Assembly: GCF_900176505.1 (NCBI RefSeq)
Contig: NZ_FWYB01000003.1
Span: forward strand, 310,001-374,000
DNA: 64,000 nucleotides
Reading direction: 5' to 3'
From: Pedobacter nyackensis
GTDB taxonomy: Bacteria > Bacteroidota > Bacteroidia > Sphingobacteriales > Sphingobacteriaceae
Part shown: positions 8,868 to 16,571 of the stretch, in pieces
How positions within the stretch are numbered: position 1 is the first letter of the stretch
How the letters are laid out: every line of letters starts with the position of its first letter
Program-made: the position numbers and the translations under genes
The notes under the pieces: generated by a model
Seen by the model: only the letters and a program-made list of their open reading frames with translations
Told to the model about the DNA's origin: nothing
Databases searched by the model: none

Positions 8868-9812
8868 TTATTTTAACTGTACTGATGCAGAAGTCTCTCT
8901 GATGAAAATTAACCCGTCAAAATCAAAACCTGGTTTTATGGGTAGTGATCTTGTTTCAGTCCAATTTGAAAAGATATTGGTGATGTGGCTTTTTATGCCC
9001 ATAAATGGATTTGGTTTTTTATTAAAGGGGAGAAAGAATCTTTCATTTTTCGCTTTAGCAAACATGCTGGAGAATGTGTTTTCCTGTGCTAAAAAGTCAT
9101 GCTTTTCAAATTCACCGTCTTTTATGATATTCACGGATCCTTGATAAGTGTCGAATCCTATAGCATAAAATTTTTGATCTAATTCTTGTTTCAAATAAGC
9201 CCCCATCGCTTTGAGTTGAGCCATGGTGGTATCTTTAGCTATATGTACATTGTGACTCCAAAGTATAGTCTTGGTGCCCATTGTTTTTTGAGTTTCTATT
9301 ATTTTATCTGACATGAGCTTATCACGGGTAAATGGATCGGGCCAAAAATCTTCATTGTCAAATCCAAACAGTGTTACTCTATCGCTAGGTGATGTGGTTT
9401 TGTTATAGTTTCTTATCCAGGTTAGCATGTCATAAATTTCTATTGAGTTATATAGTCCCAAGTCTTTCATGAATGCTTTTAAATCGCCATTTCCATTGTG
9501 TAAGTACTGATTTATCAACTCCATTCGGGAGCCAGTGGATTCGAACCCTATAAGCTTATAATTAAGATTAGTAATCAGGTATTGGATTATTTGGTTTTTC
9601 TGAAGGAAAAATTCACACGTGCCGTGTGATGCTTCTCCTAATCCTAAAATGATATTGCCCTTTAATTCGTTGGATAAAAAGGAAAGATCTTTATTTTTTG
9701 AAGATGTATTGTGGATAGGATAAGCATTTTCATTAATCCACTTGAGGTGTTGAGAATGGCCTTCGGTGGTGAAGAAAGCGATTAAGAGGCAGATAATTAA
9801 GATTCTTGTCAT
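8868..9812 (-). CDS. Erythromycin esterase-like protein, compact form
   Basis: Secreted or periplasmic member of the EreA/ChaN-like family (PF05139), 314 residues with a signal peptide (about 1-20). The family active-site motif GLGEASHGTCEFF is present at about residue 56. IGFESTGSRM follows, and the second catalytic-histidine motif WSHNVHIAKD appears at about residue 185. Ere proteins are usually about 400 residues. Here the stretch between FGFDNEDF and TRDKLMSDKI is only a few residues, where relatives carry a long helical insert. Macrolide hydrolysis should therefore not be assumed; most chromosomal relatives have unknown substrates. Single gene. Confidence 0.82.
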   Translation of the reverse strand: MTRILIICLLIAFFTTEGHSQHLKWINENAYPIHNTSSKNKDLSFLSNELKGNIILGLGEASHGTCEFFLQKNQIIQYLITNLNYKLIGFESTGSRMELINQYLHNGNGDLKAFMKDLGLYNSIEIYDMLTWIRNYNKTTSPSDRVTLFGFDNEDFWPDPFTRDKLMSDKIIETQKTMGTKTILWSHNVHIAKDTTMAQLKAMGAYLKQELDQKFYAIGFDTYQGSVNIIKDGEFEKHDFLAQENTFSSMFAKAKNERFFLPFNKKPNPFMGIKSHITNIFSNWTETRSLPIKPGFDFDGLIFIRETSASVQLK

Positions 9813-9918
9813 ATAGTTGAGTTTGTATGTCTATAGGATGCAAATTATAGGTAATTCCATAAACCTGCTGAGCGAATAATTACCTCCTGATTCCTTTACC
9901 ATTTAAAGATAAGCAACG

Positions 9919-9926
9919 TATCTTTG
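9919..9926 (+). promoter_or_regulatory. Putative -7 promoter element for msrA
   Basis: TATCTTTG matches TAnnTTTG and is 16 bases before the ATG. A weak -33-like TTTA lies 20 bases upstream. Confidence 0.45.
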
Positions 9927-9942
9927 TTAAAAAGAAAGCTAT

Positions 9943-10434
9943 ATGAATACTGAAAAATCCATTCTGGCCGGCGGTTGTTTTTGGGGAGTAGAAGAATTGA
10001 TCAGACATTATCCGGGGGTTATTTCAACCGTAGTTGGATACACAGGAGGTGATGTCCCAAATGCAACTTACAAGAATCATGGTACACATGCTGAAGCCAT
10101 AGAGATTGTATTTGATCCTACACAATTATCATATCGTGCACTCCTTGAGTATTTCTTTCAGATTCATGATCCAACGACGCGAAACAGACAGGGAAACGAT
10201 GTCGGTACTTCTTACCGATCAGCTATTTTCTTTATGGATGAGCAACAGCGGGAAACTGCAGAGGCTTTAATCGCGAAAATGGATGCTTCAGGTGTATGGC
10301 CAGGAAAGATTGTAACGGAAGTTGTTCCTGCAACCGATTTTTGGAACGCCGAAGCCGAACATCAGGATTATTTGCAAAAAAATCCATATGGATATACCTG
10401 CCACTTTGAAAGGCCTGACTGGAAACTAGGATAA
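9943..10434 (+). CDS. msrA: Peptide methionine-S-sulfoxide reductase MsrA
   Basis: Repairs the S-epimer of methionine sulfoxide in proteins and free methionine. The 163 residues are nearly all catalytic domain. The nucleophilic cysteine is in [11 protein letters not shown] (about residue 11), followed by [36 protein letters not shown] and TSYRSAIFF, all diagnostic. A cysteine near the C terminus ([12 protein letters not shown]) could resolve the sulfenic acid. No signal peptide, so it is cytoplasmic. No MsrB domain is fused and none is nearby. It converges on the next gene with a 7-base gap. Confidence 0.97.
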   Translation: MNTEKSILAGGCFWGVEELIRHYPGVISTVVGYTGGDVPNATYKNHGTHAEAIEIVFDPTQLSYRALLEYFFQIHDPTTRNRQGNDVGTSYRSAIFFMDEQQRETAEALIAKMDASGVWPGKIVTEVVPATDFWNAEAEHQDYLQKNPYGYTCHFERPDWKLG

Positions 10435-10441
10435 CTGTAAA

Positions 10442-11776
10442 TCAGAATAGTTGTCCCAGCGCGTTGATGTGCTTCAGCTTGAAATAAAGATCCATTTCAA
10501 AATGCGACTGACCTGGAATTCTATTCCAGGCTTTAACCTTTAAATTGGTTACCTGTTTGATGTAACTTTCCAATAAGAGGAATTGTCCCTGTGCTTTTAG
10601 TTTTTCGAAATCGGCCTCCAGGTAAAAAAAGTAGGGGCTGTTTTGTCTTGATGAGGAAAAAGCTGCATGCTTGTTGGTGCTGAGCATAACTGCGGATATG
10701 CTGGTTTTAGCGTAAACGGAGTAGAGTGGGAAGAGTTGTCTGTTTACTATACCGCTACTCACTATATCTTCTTTATTTAAATACGTTAACAAGCTTCCAG
10801 CATCGGCATTTATAATGCTGTTTATGCCTGGTACTTTAACCGTTCTGGGAGTAATGATTTCTTCCTTCTCAAAATCGTCATTGTATTCATAGGTAATCAA
10901 AGTATCGGTTTGGATAGCAGGACTGGTCAATTCCAAATCAATATATCCCTTGCAATACTTCAACAGGCTGTCCGGATAGATGGTATGGTCTTTAACCTGA
11001 AACGCAGCATATTTGTCATTTGAATTGATACTGGTATTCAGCCACATTTTAACGATGGCGTGTTTATCAAAAACCCGGTGGTTAAACACTTTTCCATCAA
11101 CATTAAATCCTTTAAAGTTGAAATCGCCTTGTAGGTGCATCAATCCATCTTTAAAATCACCAGTCCCGGTATGTTCTTTGAATACATAGGCCAGGTGTGC
11201 GTTTATAGCCTTTAATTGCTTTAGTTTGGGATCTTTATCCTCAAGTAGGTTTTGCGCGTTTAGCAGATCCTCAAGGACGTCATTTGTGTTTTCTTTTGTA
11301 AGCGAATATCCTGCAGCAAATGTATGATTGTTGAAAGCAACTGTAGTTTGGCCATTCGCCGACGTGCCCCTTAGATATTTGCCTGTGTTTTTAAATTGAG
11401 ATATGCCTAATTCTTTCTTTATAAATGATTTTAAAGTAGCGGTATCTGCTACTGGCAAACTACAGAAATAGGTTTGAAGGGATTTGGAGTGGACTGTGTA
11501 GATGAAAATGTTGGCGGGAATATTTAACCCGCTTTTAATAGCTCCGCCTTTTTTGCGCTTATAGTGGGATGAGTTTCGTAAATAATCTATAGCCAGCGTA
11601 CGGTACAGTTTATCTGCATCGATTTTAACAATGAAGTCAGCATCGGCATGAACACGATTCCGGTAAGATTTGTACTTCCGTAATTCCAGATAGGCATAGG
11701 TAGCTACCAGCAGCAGTAAAATAACTGCTGCCAGCACTGTTGCTACACGTTTAAATTTATTTCGTTGCGTCTTCAA
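10442..11776 (-). CDS. Hypothetical membrane-anchored protein (envelope operon, third gene)
   Basis: I do not recognise a characterised family. The 444 residues start with a basic stretch (KTQRNKFKR) and one transmembrane helix (about 11-29); the remainder should be periplasmic. The start codon is TTG (11774-11776): it lies 20 bases inside the preceding gene, and no ATG exists near the membrane segment, so coupling with re-initiation is likely. The N-terminal pattern (DADFIVKIDADKLY, then SGLNIPANIFIYTV, SLPVADTATLKSF, TTVAFNNHTFAAGY) resembles in order and spacing the start of the upstream 620-residue protein, suggesting remote paralogy. Function unknown. Confidence 0.75.
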   Translation of the reverse strand: MKTQRNKFKRVATVLAAVILLLLVATYAYLELRKYKSYRNRVHADADFIVKIDADKLYRTLAIDYLRNSSHYKRKKGGAIKSGLNIPANIFIYTVHSKSLQTYFCSLPVADTATLKSFIKKELGISQFKNTGKYLRGTSANGQTTVAFNNHTFAAGYSLTKENTNDVLEDLLNAQNLLEDKDPKLKQLKAINAHLAYVFKEHTGTGDFKDGLMHLQGDFNFKGFNVDGKVFNHRVFDKHAIVKMWLNTSINSNDKYAAFQVKDHTIYPDSLLKYCKGYIDLELTSPAIQTDTLITYEYNDDFEKEEIITPRTVKVPGINSIINADAGSLLTYLNKEDIVSSGIVNRQLFPLYSVYAKTSISAVMLSTNKHAAFSSSRQNSPYFFYLEADFEKLKAQGQFLLLESYIKQVTNLKVKAWNRIPGQSHFEMDLYFKLKHINALGQLF

Positions 11777-13619
11777 TAAGTGAGAACAAATATTTTAAAG
11801 CATTCGGTTGATTTGCAGGAATATCCATGCTTACCTGTCCAGATACCACATTTCCTTTGATTGGGTTAGAATTCAGGTAAATATCACCCAGTGAATTCAG
11901 CACGCGGTTAGCCTTTTCCAGTTTTTTAGCACCTCCAAATTCTTCAGAAGGGATCTTTCCAGCAAGCTTTTTACCACTAAAGTATGCAGAATAATTACTG
12001 CTCAATAGTGTTTTTTTATGTTTGCCTGAGATTTTTGCCACATAGCTGTTGGCCGCTATGTCATCTATCTCAGTTATACTGGTGGTAAAGAAGATAATCT
12101 GGTCTTTAATTGTAAAATAAAGAGACAAAGGGCTTTTAGGGATGCTCAATTCATAATATCCAGCGCGTTTCTTTACCAGGTCTTTTTTTGCTCCATAAGC
12201 GATCAGCTTATCAATTAAGCGAGTGTCTTCAGATGAAATCATCAACAAAAAGTCGGGTAGGGTCTCCTTTTTGGTTTTCATCACCTCTTTGCTCTCAAAG
12301 TTGTCCTCGTTATATTCGTAGGATTTGTAGCTCACTTCATTTTGCATTAAGCCATTGAAAATAAACAGGGCATCTCCTTTAACAACTTTGCCTATCGCCT
12401 CTTCATCCAATAAAAGAGAGAGCAGGTCGGCCGCCATACCGATCTCCTCTGCGTATACAGAGCCATAGATCTTCGACATTAACTTTGGATACTCTTCCAG
12501 GTATGCCTTTGTGTCTAAAGCGTAACCCATATAGCCAATCATGCGGTCTTCATTCACATATTTTAAAAAACGTTTGTTCAGTTTTCTTTGGTGAACGCGT
12601 TTAAATACGGCAGCAATTTCATCACTGAAAGTCATGCTGGTTGTTAATCTGATAGACTTATCTTCCAGGTAGAATTTGGCATTTCCACTTCCATACCCGT
12701 TAAAAAAGCTCATCCCTTTTAGATATGGGATAGCAGGCATGTATGAATTAAATAGCTTATCAATTCCTGACACCCATATGGTAGCTTCGGCCTGTGCATC
12801 CTGGCTTTTCAAAAAGTCGTTGTTGTTCAGTATGGAAGTTTTATTTGTTCCTGCAAAAAACTCATCCACCATGTGTTGGGTCCAGGCAGCAATAATCGAT
12901 TTCTTTTGTTGTTGATTCTTAAAAAATGAATTAGATGAGTCATCGTCTACCATCGTCGAATCTACTAGTGCTGTGTCTGTAACCACATCTTCTGACTCTA
13001 CCACCGCTGACTCTACAGCAATTGAGTCTGCAGGTACATCTTCTGAAGCATCAACCGCTATTGCTGTGTCTGCAACCACCTCACTAGCCGGGTAATCCTC
13101 GGTTAAACCGAAACGCTCCATAACTTCGGGACGCGAAAAATAATCCTTTTTCTCAATAGCCACTACAAATAGAAACATTTCGTTGTTCCAGTGGGCCACT
13201 TCAGTGGAGTCGGAATTGTAGTAAGATCTTATGTTGCCCTTTTGATTGAACTTATAATCTCCCCAAGTATAAAGTGCATCCACCTGGGCCGCATTTTTAA
13301 CAGGTGAAAGGAAGCAGTTATAAGTTACACTGTCGTTGCTCTGGTTGTAATAGTAAAATGATGATGCCAAATTAAAACCAAGGTCATCAACTGAAGAATA
13401 GGGCTTGTCGGCCTTTCTTGAGAATTTTGATAGGATCTTCTTCCCTGTAAAGGATTTATTAAACTCAGTCAGGGACATCAGTTCTGTTAAGTTTTTACCT
13501 TTAAACGTTGCAACTGCAAGTGCATCAGAAGGTATTTTATGCACAAGATCCTGTGCATAGGAAGTAAACGTCATGCCGGTTAGAAATACAGCAATTAAGC
13601 ATTTGATAAGAGAATTCAT
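11757..13619 (-). CDS. Hypothetical exported protein, DUF4836-like, with acidic linker
   Basis: A 620-residue exported protein with a signal peptide of about 22 residues (ends TSYAQ). The opening VHKIPSDALAVATFKGKNL and the layout recall the Bacteroidota DUF4836 family, a tentative match. Residues about 165-235 (12914-13139) form a low-complexity D/E/S/V/A linker with repeated VADTAIAVD- and VVTDTALVDS-like units. It separates an N-terminal domain from a large C-terminal part with alternating beta strands. It is the middle gene of a leftward operon, 25 bases after a lipoprotein gene and overlapping the next gene by 20 bases. Role unknown. Confidence 0.78.
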   Translation of the reverse strand: MNSLIKCLIAVFLTGMTFTSYAQDLVHKIPSDALAVATFKGKNLTELMSLTEFNKSFTGKKILSKFSRKADKPYSSVDDLGFNLASSFYYYNQSNDSVTYNCFLSPVKNAAQVDALYTWGDYKFNQKGNIRSYYNSDSTEVAHWNNEMFLFVVAIEKKDYFSRPEVMERFGLTEDYPASEVVADTAIAVDASEDVPADSIAVESAVVESEDVVTDTALVDSTMVDDDSSNSFFKNQQQKKSIIAAWTQHMVDEFFAGTNKTSILNNNDFLKSQDAQAEATIWVSGIDKLFNSYMPAIPYLKGMSFFNGYGSGNAKFYLEDKSIRLTTSMTFSDEIAAVFKRVHQRKLNKRFLKYVNEDRMIGYMGYALDTKAYLEEYPKLMSKIYGSVYAEEIGMAADLLSLLLDEEAIGKVVKGDALFIFNGLMQNEVSYKSYEYNEDNFESKEVMKTKKETLPDFLLMISSEDTRLIDKLIAYGAKKDLVKKRAGYYELSIPKSPLSLYFTIKDQIIFFTTSITEIDDIAANSYVAKISGKHKKTLLSSNYSAYFSGKKLAGKIPSEEFGGAKKLEKANRVLNSLGDIYLNSNPIKGNVVSGQVSMDIPANQPNALKYLFSLIEDATK

Positions 13620-13644
13620 AGATGAGGTAATTTAAATGGAGCTA

Positions 13645-14319
13645 TTATTTTGCTAATGTAATGTTGTTGGATACATCGGTTTTCCCGTTAATCAAACCCA
13701 ATACTCCGGTATTGAGCATAACTGCTTTTTTTGATTTAGATATTTTAGCAAGGGTATTTTCACTTGAAGCGATGTTTTGCTCAAAGCGGTAAATGCTGGT
13801 ATAGGATGCATCTTTAAATATTTTCTTTACTTCAGGCTTTAGCTTGTTGTATTGGGCAACGGCATCTTTGGTATGTTGATAGCTGCGGCGAAAAGCCTGA
13901 ATTTTGGGGTTGTAAGTATAAGAAGAGTTGCTAGCTCCTTTGATTTTTAGTTTTTTTAGTACATCCTGATTTACATTGTTAATGTTGGTTATGTCTTTAA
14001 ATGCAAATGACACGCTTACGATGTAGTTCTCAAAGTCAACTTTCTTTTGAACATTGCTGATGCCGGGCGATTTCTTTAAATAAGCCACAACTTCGTCGAG
14101 CTCTTTTTGGATCTTCTGCTTTGACGGTACTTTGTACCCCTGAATGCTATCCATTAGCATAACCGAGGCTACTTTCGTTTTGCTGGCACTAAGGTTTAAG
14201 GTTAAGTTTACTGTTCCGGAACCGGCTTTGGTAAGGTTAATTTCTTCAATGATCTGAAAACAGGAAGAAAAGCACAGTAAAATGAATATAGAGAGCGGGT
14301 ATTTAAACTTTGGAGGCAT
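13645..14319 (-). CDS. Hypothetical lipoprotein (envelope operon, first gene)
   Basis: A 224-residue predicted lipoprotein: hydrophobic signal followed by lipobox FSSC (cysteine at about 20). The mature start IIEEINLTKAGSGTVNLTLNL resembles a family of uncharacterised Bacteroidota lipoproteins with an acidic EEI...GSG opening. The rest is lysine-rich with mixed alpha/beta character. I cannot assign a function. It is the first of three leftward genes that probably form one envelope complex or pathway. A -7 element lies 27 bases upstream of its ATG, in the region divergent from an ECF sigma gene. Confidence 0.8.
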   Translation of the reverse strand: MPPKFKYPLSIFILLCFSSCFQIIEEINLTKAGSGTVNLTLNLSASKTKVASVMLMDSIQGYKVPSKQKIQKELDEVVAYLKKSPGISNVQKKVDFENYIVSVSFAFKDITNINNVNQDVLKKLKIKGASNSSYTYNPKIQAFRRSYQHTKDAVAQYNKLKPEVKKIFKDASYTSIYRFEQNIASSENTLAKISKSKKAVMLNTGVLGLINGKTDVSNNITLAK

Positions 14320-14345
14320 TATTTTGATGTTTTTATAGGTAGGAG

Positions 14346-14353
14346 CAAAGATA
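14346..14353 (-). promoter_or_regulatory. Putative -7 promoter element for the envelope operon
   Basis: Minus-strand TATCTTTG matches TAnnTTTG, 26 bases before the lipoprotein ATG. Confidence 0.45.
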
Positions 14354-14479
14354 TCATTTCGAAACTAAAAAAGCCGCTTAGTTTTCACTGAAAGGTGCGA
14401 TCAGTGGGGAGGGAATAAGAATGGCTCTAAATATATTGCAAAACATCATGTCAACAAACCAGAGGGGAAACAAAAGACC

Positions 14480-14487
14480 TATATTTG
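14480..14487 (+). promoter_or_regulatory. Possible -7 promoter element for the ECF sigma gene
   Basis: TATATTTG matches TAnnTTTG. It would give a leader of about 90-100 bases before the GTG start. No -33 element is seen. Confidence 0.3.
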
Positions 14488-14589
14488 CAGAACTTTAAGA
14501 ATAGGATGGTTAATCAAATTTGTAATTCATTAGGCGGACGCTTATACCAGACAATTTATTTATCTTAGTAAAACAATCAGTGTAACTTG

Positions 14590-15192
14590 GTGATCAAAAT
14601 AGAACCTAAAGAGGCAGATCTTATCCAGGCTATTGCCGATGGAGATGAAAAAGCGTTTAAAGCTTTATATGCACTATATTTTAAAAAGTTACATAAATTT
14701 CTTCTAAAAGTGACCCATAATAAAGAAGATGCCGCATCTGATATATTACAAGAGTCGTTTTTGAGAGTTTGGCTCAATAGAGACAGGCTTATGGAAATAG
14801 AAAATTTTCAGGCATGGATTTACAAAGTTGTTAACACCGAAGCTTTAACCTTAATCAGAAAAGAACTCCATATTAAGACAAAGGCGGACAGACTGCAATT
14901 GAACATAGAAAAAGAAGATTCAGCTTTTTCTGTGCAAGCATCTCTTGAGTTTACCGAAATAAGGTCGGTAATAAAAGGAGCTGTGCAGCAGCTACCGCAA
15001 CAACGTCAAACCATATACTTACTAAGCAGAGAAGAAGGCTTAAGCCCAATAGAGATCGCAAAAAAATTAAACATCTCCATCAACACTGTTTACAACACGC
15101 TTACCACCGCGCTAAAACTGATTCGCCAGGCACTGGTTAACGCCGGTTACGGAGAATTCCTAAGCATCCTCTTGATTTTAGGTATTTTTTAA
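14590..15192 (+). CDS. RNA polymerase ECF sigma factor, FecI-like
   Basis: A 200-residue ECF sigma factor. Region 2 has IADGDEKAFKALYALYF, AASDILQESFLRVWLNR and FQAWIYKVVNTEAL; region 4 has LPQQRQTIYLLSREEGLSP followed by IEIAKKLNISINTVYNTL. A hydrophobic C-terminal tail (EFLSILLILGIF) is typical of Bacteroidota FecI-like factors next to Sus loci. No ATG is possible: a stop at 14569 precedes GTG at 14590 and TTG at 14587, and the first internal methionine lies inside region 2. FecR follows 85 bases later, then SusC and SusD, so it should activate the transporter genes when the surface signal arrives. Confidence 0.92.
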   Translation: MIKIEPKEADLIQAIADGDEKAFKALYALYFKKLHKFLLKVTHNKEDAASDILQESFLRVWLNRDRLMEIENFQAWIYKVVNTEALTLIRKELHIKTKADRLQLNIEKEDSAFSVQASLEFTEIRSVIKGAVQQLPQQRQTIYLLSREEGLSPIEIAKKLNISINTVYNTLTTALKLIRQALVNAGYGEFLSILLILGIF

Positions 15193-15277
15193 AAAAAATA
15201 TCACATCCCAATAGTAGTCATCTATAAAAGTCTATTCATACTAATAATCTGGATGAAAATCCAAACTAGACCAAACG

Positions 15278-16471
15278 ATGAACCATATGCGTAACGAACG
15301 AATCCGTTATTTACTCGAGCAATATTATAATAATGCGCTATCTCAAACCGAGACTGTAGAGTTGTCTCGATTACTCGACATAACCGATCCAGGAGAATTA
15401 GTCGATATACTCTCACTAACAATGGGGTCTTTTTCAGTACCAGAAAATTCCATTGTTGACGAAGCTGAAATAGATGCCAAAGTCAATGAAATATTAGCTC
15501 TGGATAAGGATCTTCAACTCAAAACAACTCGTAATAAGTCAATACTAAGACTGTTAAAATACAGTGCTGTAGCAGCAACCATAATGTTGATCGGATCGTA
15601 TTGGTTGTTTTATCAAAACGGCCTTGCCAGCTTCGATCAAAAAATAACAACTGAAAAGGATATCCAACCGGGCCATGATGGCGCCATATTAGTGCTGTCA
15701 GATGGTACACAAGTTCCACTGGACAGTGCACTTGATCGTAAAGTGTTTGTTAAGCGCGATGGCTCAAAAATTCGAATCAGCAATGGGCAAGTGGTTTATT
15801 TGGATAGCAAAAATATCAAAGAGAATGATTTAAGTATCATTAAAACACCTGTTGGACGGAATTACAATATTACCCTGTCTGATGGCACTAAAGTCTGGCT
15901 GAATGCCTCTAGTAGCATTGAGTACCCTGTATCTTTTTCGAAAAAGGCCAGAAAAGTCAAGATTTCAGGAGAAGTTTATTTTGAAGTAGCAAAAAATCCC
16001 CAACGACCATTTGTCGTAAACATTCAAAATAGCCAGACAAACATTGAAGTTTTAGGAACACGTTTCAACATCAATACCTATGCTGATAACGGCAATTACA
16101 AAACTACCCTGTTACATGGTAGTATAAAATTAAATGCCGGTAAACGACATTATTTATTAACACCCAACCAACAGGCGGTTAGTCAACCAAATTCTGAACA
16201 GGTTCAGGTAATTAATAATATTAATCCGGAGGATATTTTGGCCTGGAAAGACGATTTACTGTGCTTTAATGAAGCAAGCATAGACGAGGTGATGTTGGAA
16301 CTGGCCAGATGGTACAATATTGAAGTGGTATACGACGGAAGCAAACCCCAGGGCACTTTCACGGGGAAAATAGAAAAAAATCTAACCTTGAGACAGGCAC
16401 TAAAAATATTAGGTGCAACACGTGTCACATATGAATTAACACACGACAATAAATTAATAATTAAAAACTAA
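15278..16471 (+). CDS. FecR-family anti-sigma factor
   Basis: Inner-membrane signal relay, 397 residues. The cytoplasmic N-terminal part (about 1-90) should bind the sigma factor; one transmembrane helix lies at about 92-112. The periplasmic FecR domain (about 180-290) contains TPVGRNYNITLSDGTKVWLN and a FEVAKNPQRPFVV stretch. The C-terminal DUF4974 domain (about 320-397) is STN-like (FNEASIDEVMLELARWYNIE). In the Fec model the STN domain of the outer-membrane transporter signals to FecR, which releases the sigma factor; the SusC encoded next has such a domain. A second ATG three codons in is an alternative start. Confidence 0.94.
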   Translation: MNHMRNERIRYLLEQYYNNALSQTETVELSRLLDITDPGELVDILSLTMGSFSVPENSIVDEAEIDAKVNEILALDKDLQLKTTRNKSILRLLKYSAVAATIMLIGSYWLFYQNGLASFDQKITTEKDIQPGHDGAILVLSDGTQVPLDSALDRKVFVKRDGSKIRISNGQVVYLDSKNIKENDLSIIKTPVGRNYNITLSDGTKVWLNASSSIEYPVSFSKKARKVKISGEVYFEVAKNPQRPFVVNIQNSQTNIEVLGTRFNINTYADNGNYKTTLLHGSIKLNAGKRHYLLTPNQQAVSQPNSEQVQVINNINPEDILAWKDDLLCFNEASIDEVMLELARWYNIEVVYDGSKPQGTFTGKIEKNLTLRQALKILGATRVTYELTHDNKLIIKN

Positions 16472-16553
16472 AATCAAATGCTATGAGGAAACATTGACGT
16501 GCTATGAATGAAGCCATCTGCTTCGGTAAACTATCAATTAAAAACATTTAAAC

Positions 16554-16566
16554 CTAAAATTTTTAG
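16554..16566. promoter_or_regulatory. Small palindrome upstream of susC-like gene
   Basis: CTAAAA and TTTTAG arms flank a single T, ending six bases before the ATG. A 5-base hairpin GAAGC/GCTTC lies at 16510-16524. Function unknown; it could affect translation of the transporter mRNA. Confidence 0.2.
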
Positions 16567-16571
16567 TTAAA

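Noticed and set aside
14356..14400. Terminator between the envelope operon and the sigma gene
   Set aside because: The AAAAAAGCCGC stretch lacks a matching arm close by, and the two genes are divergent, so no terminator is expected.
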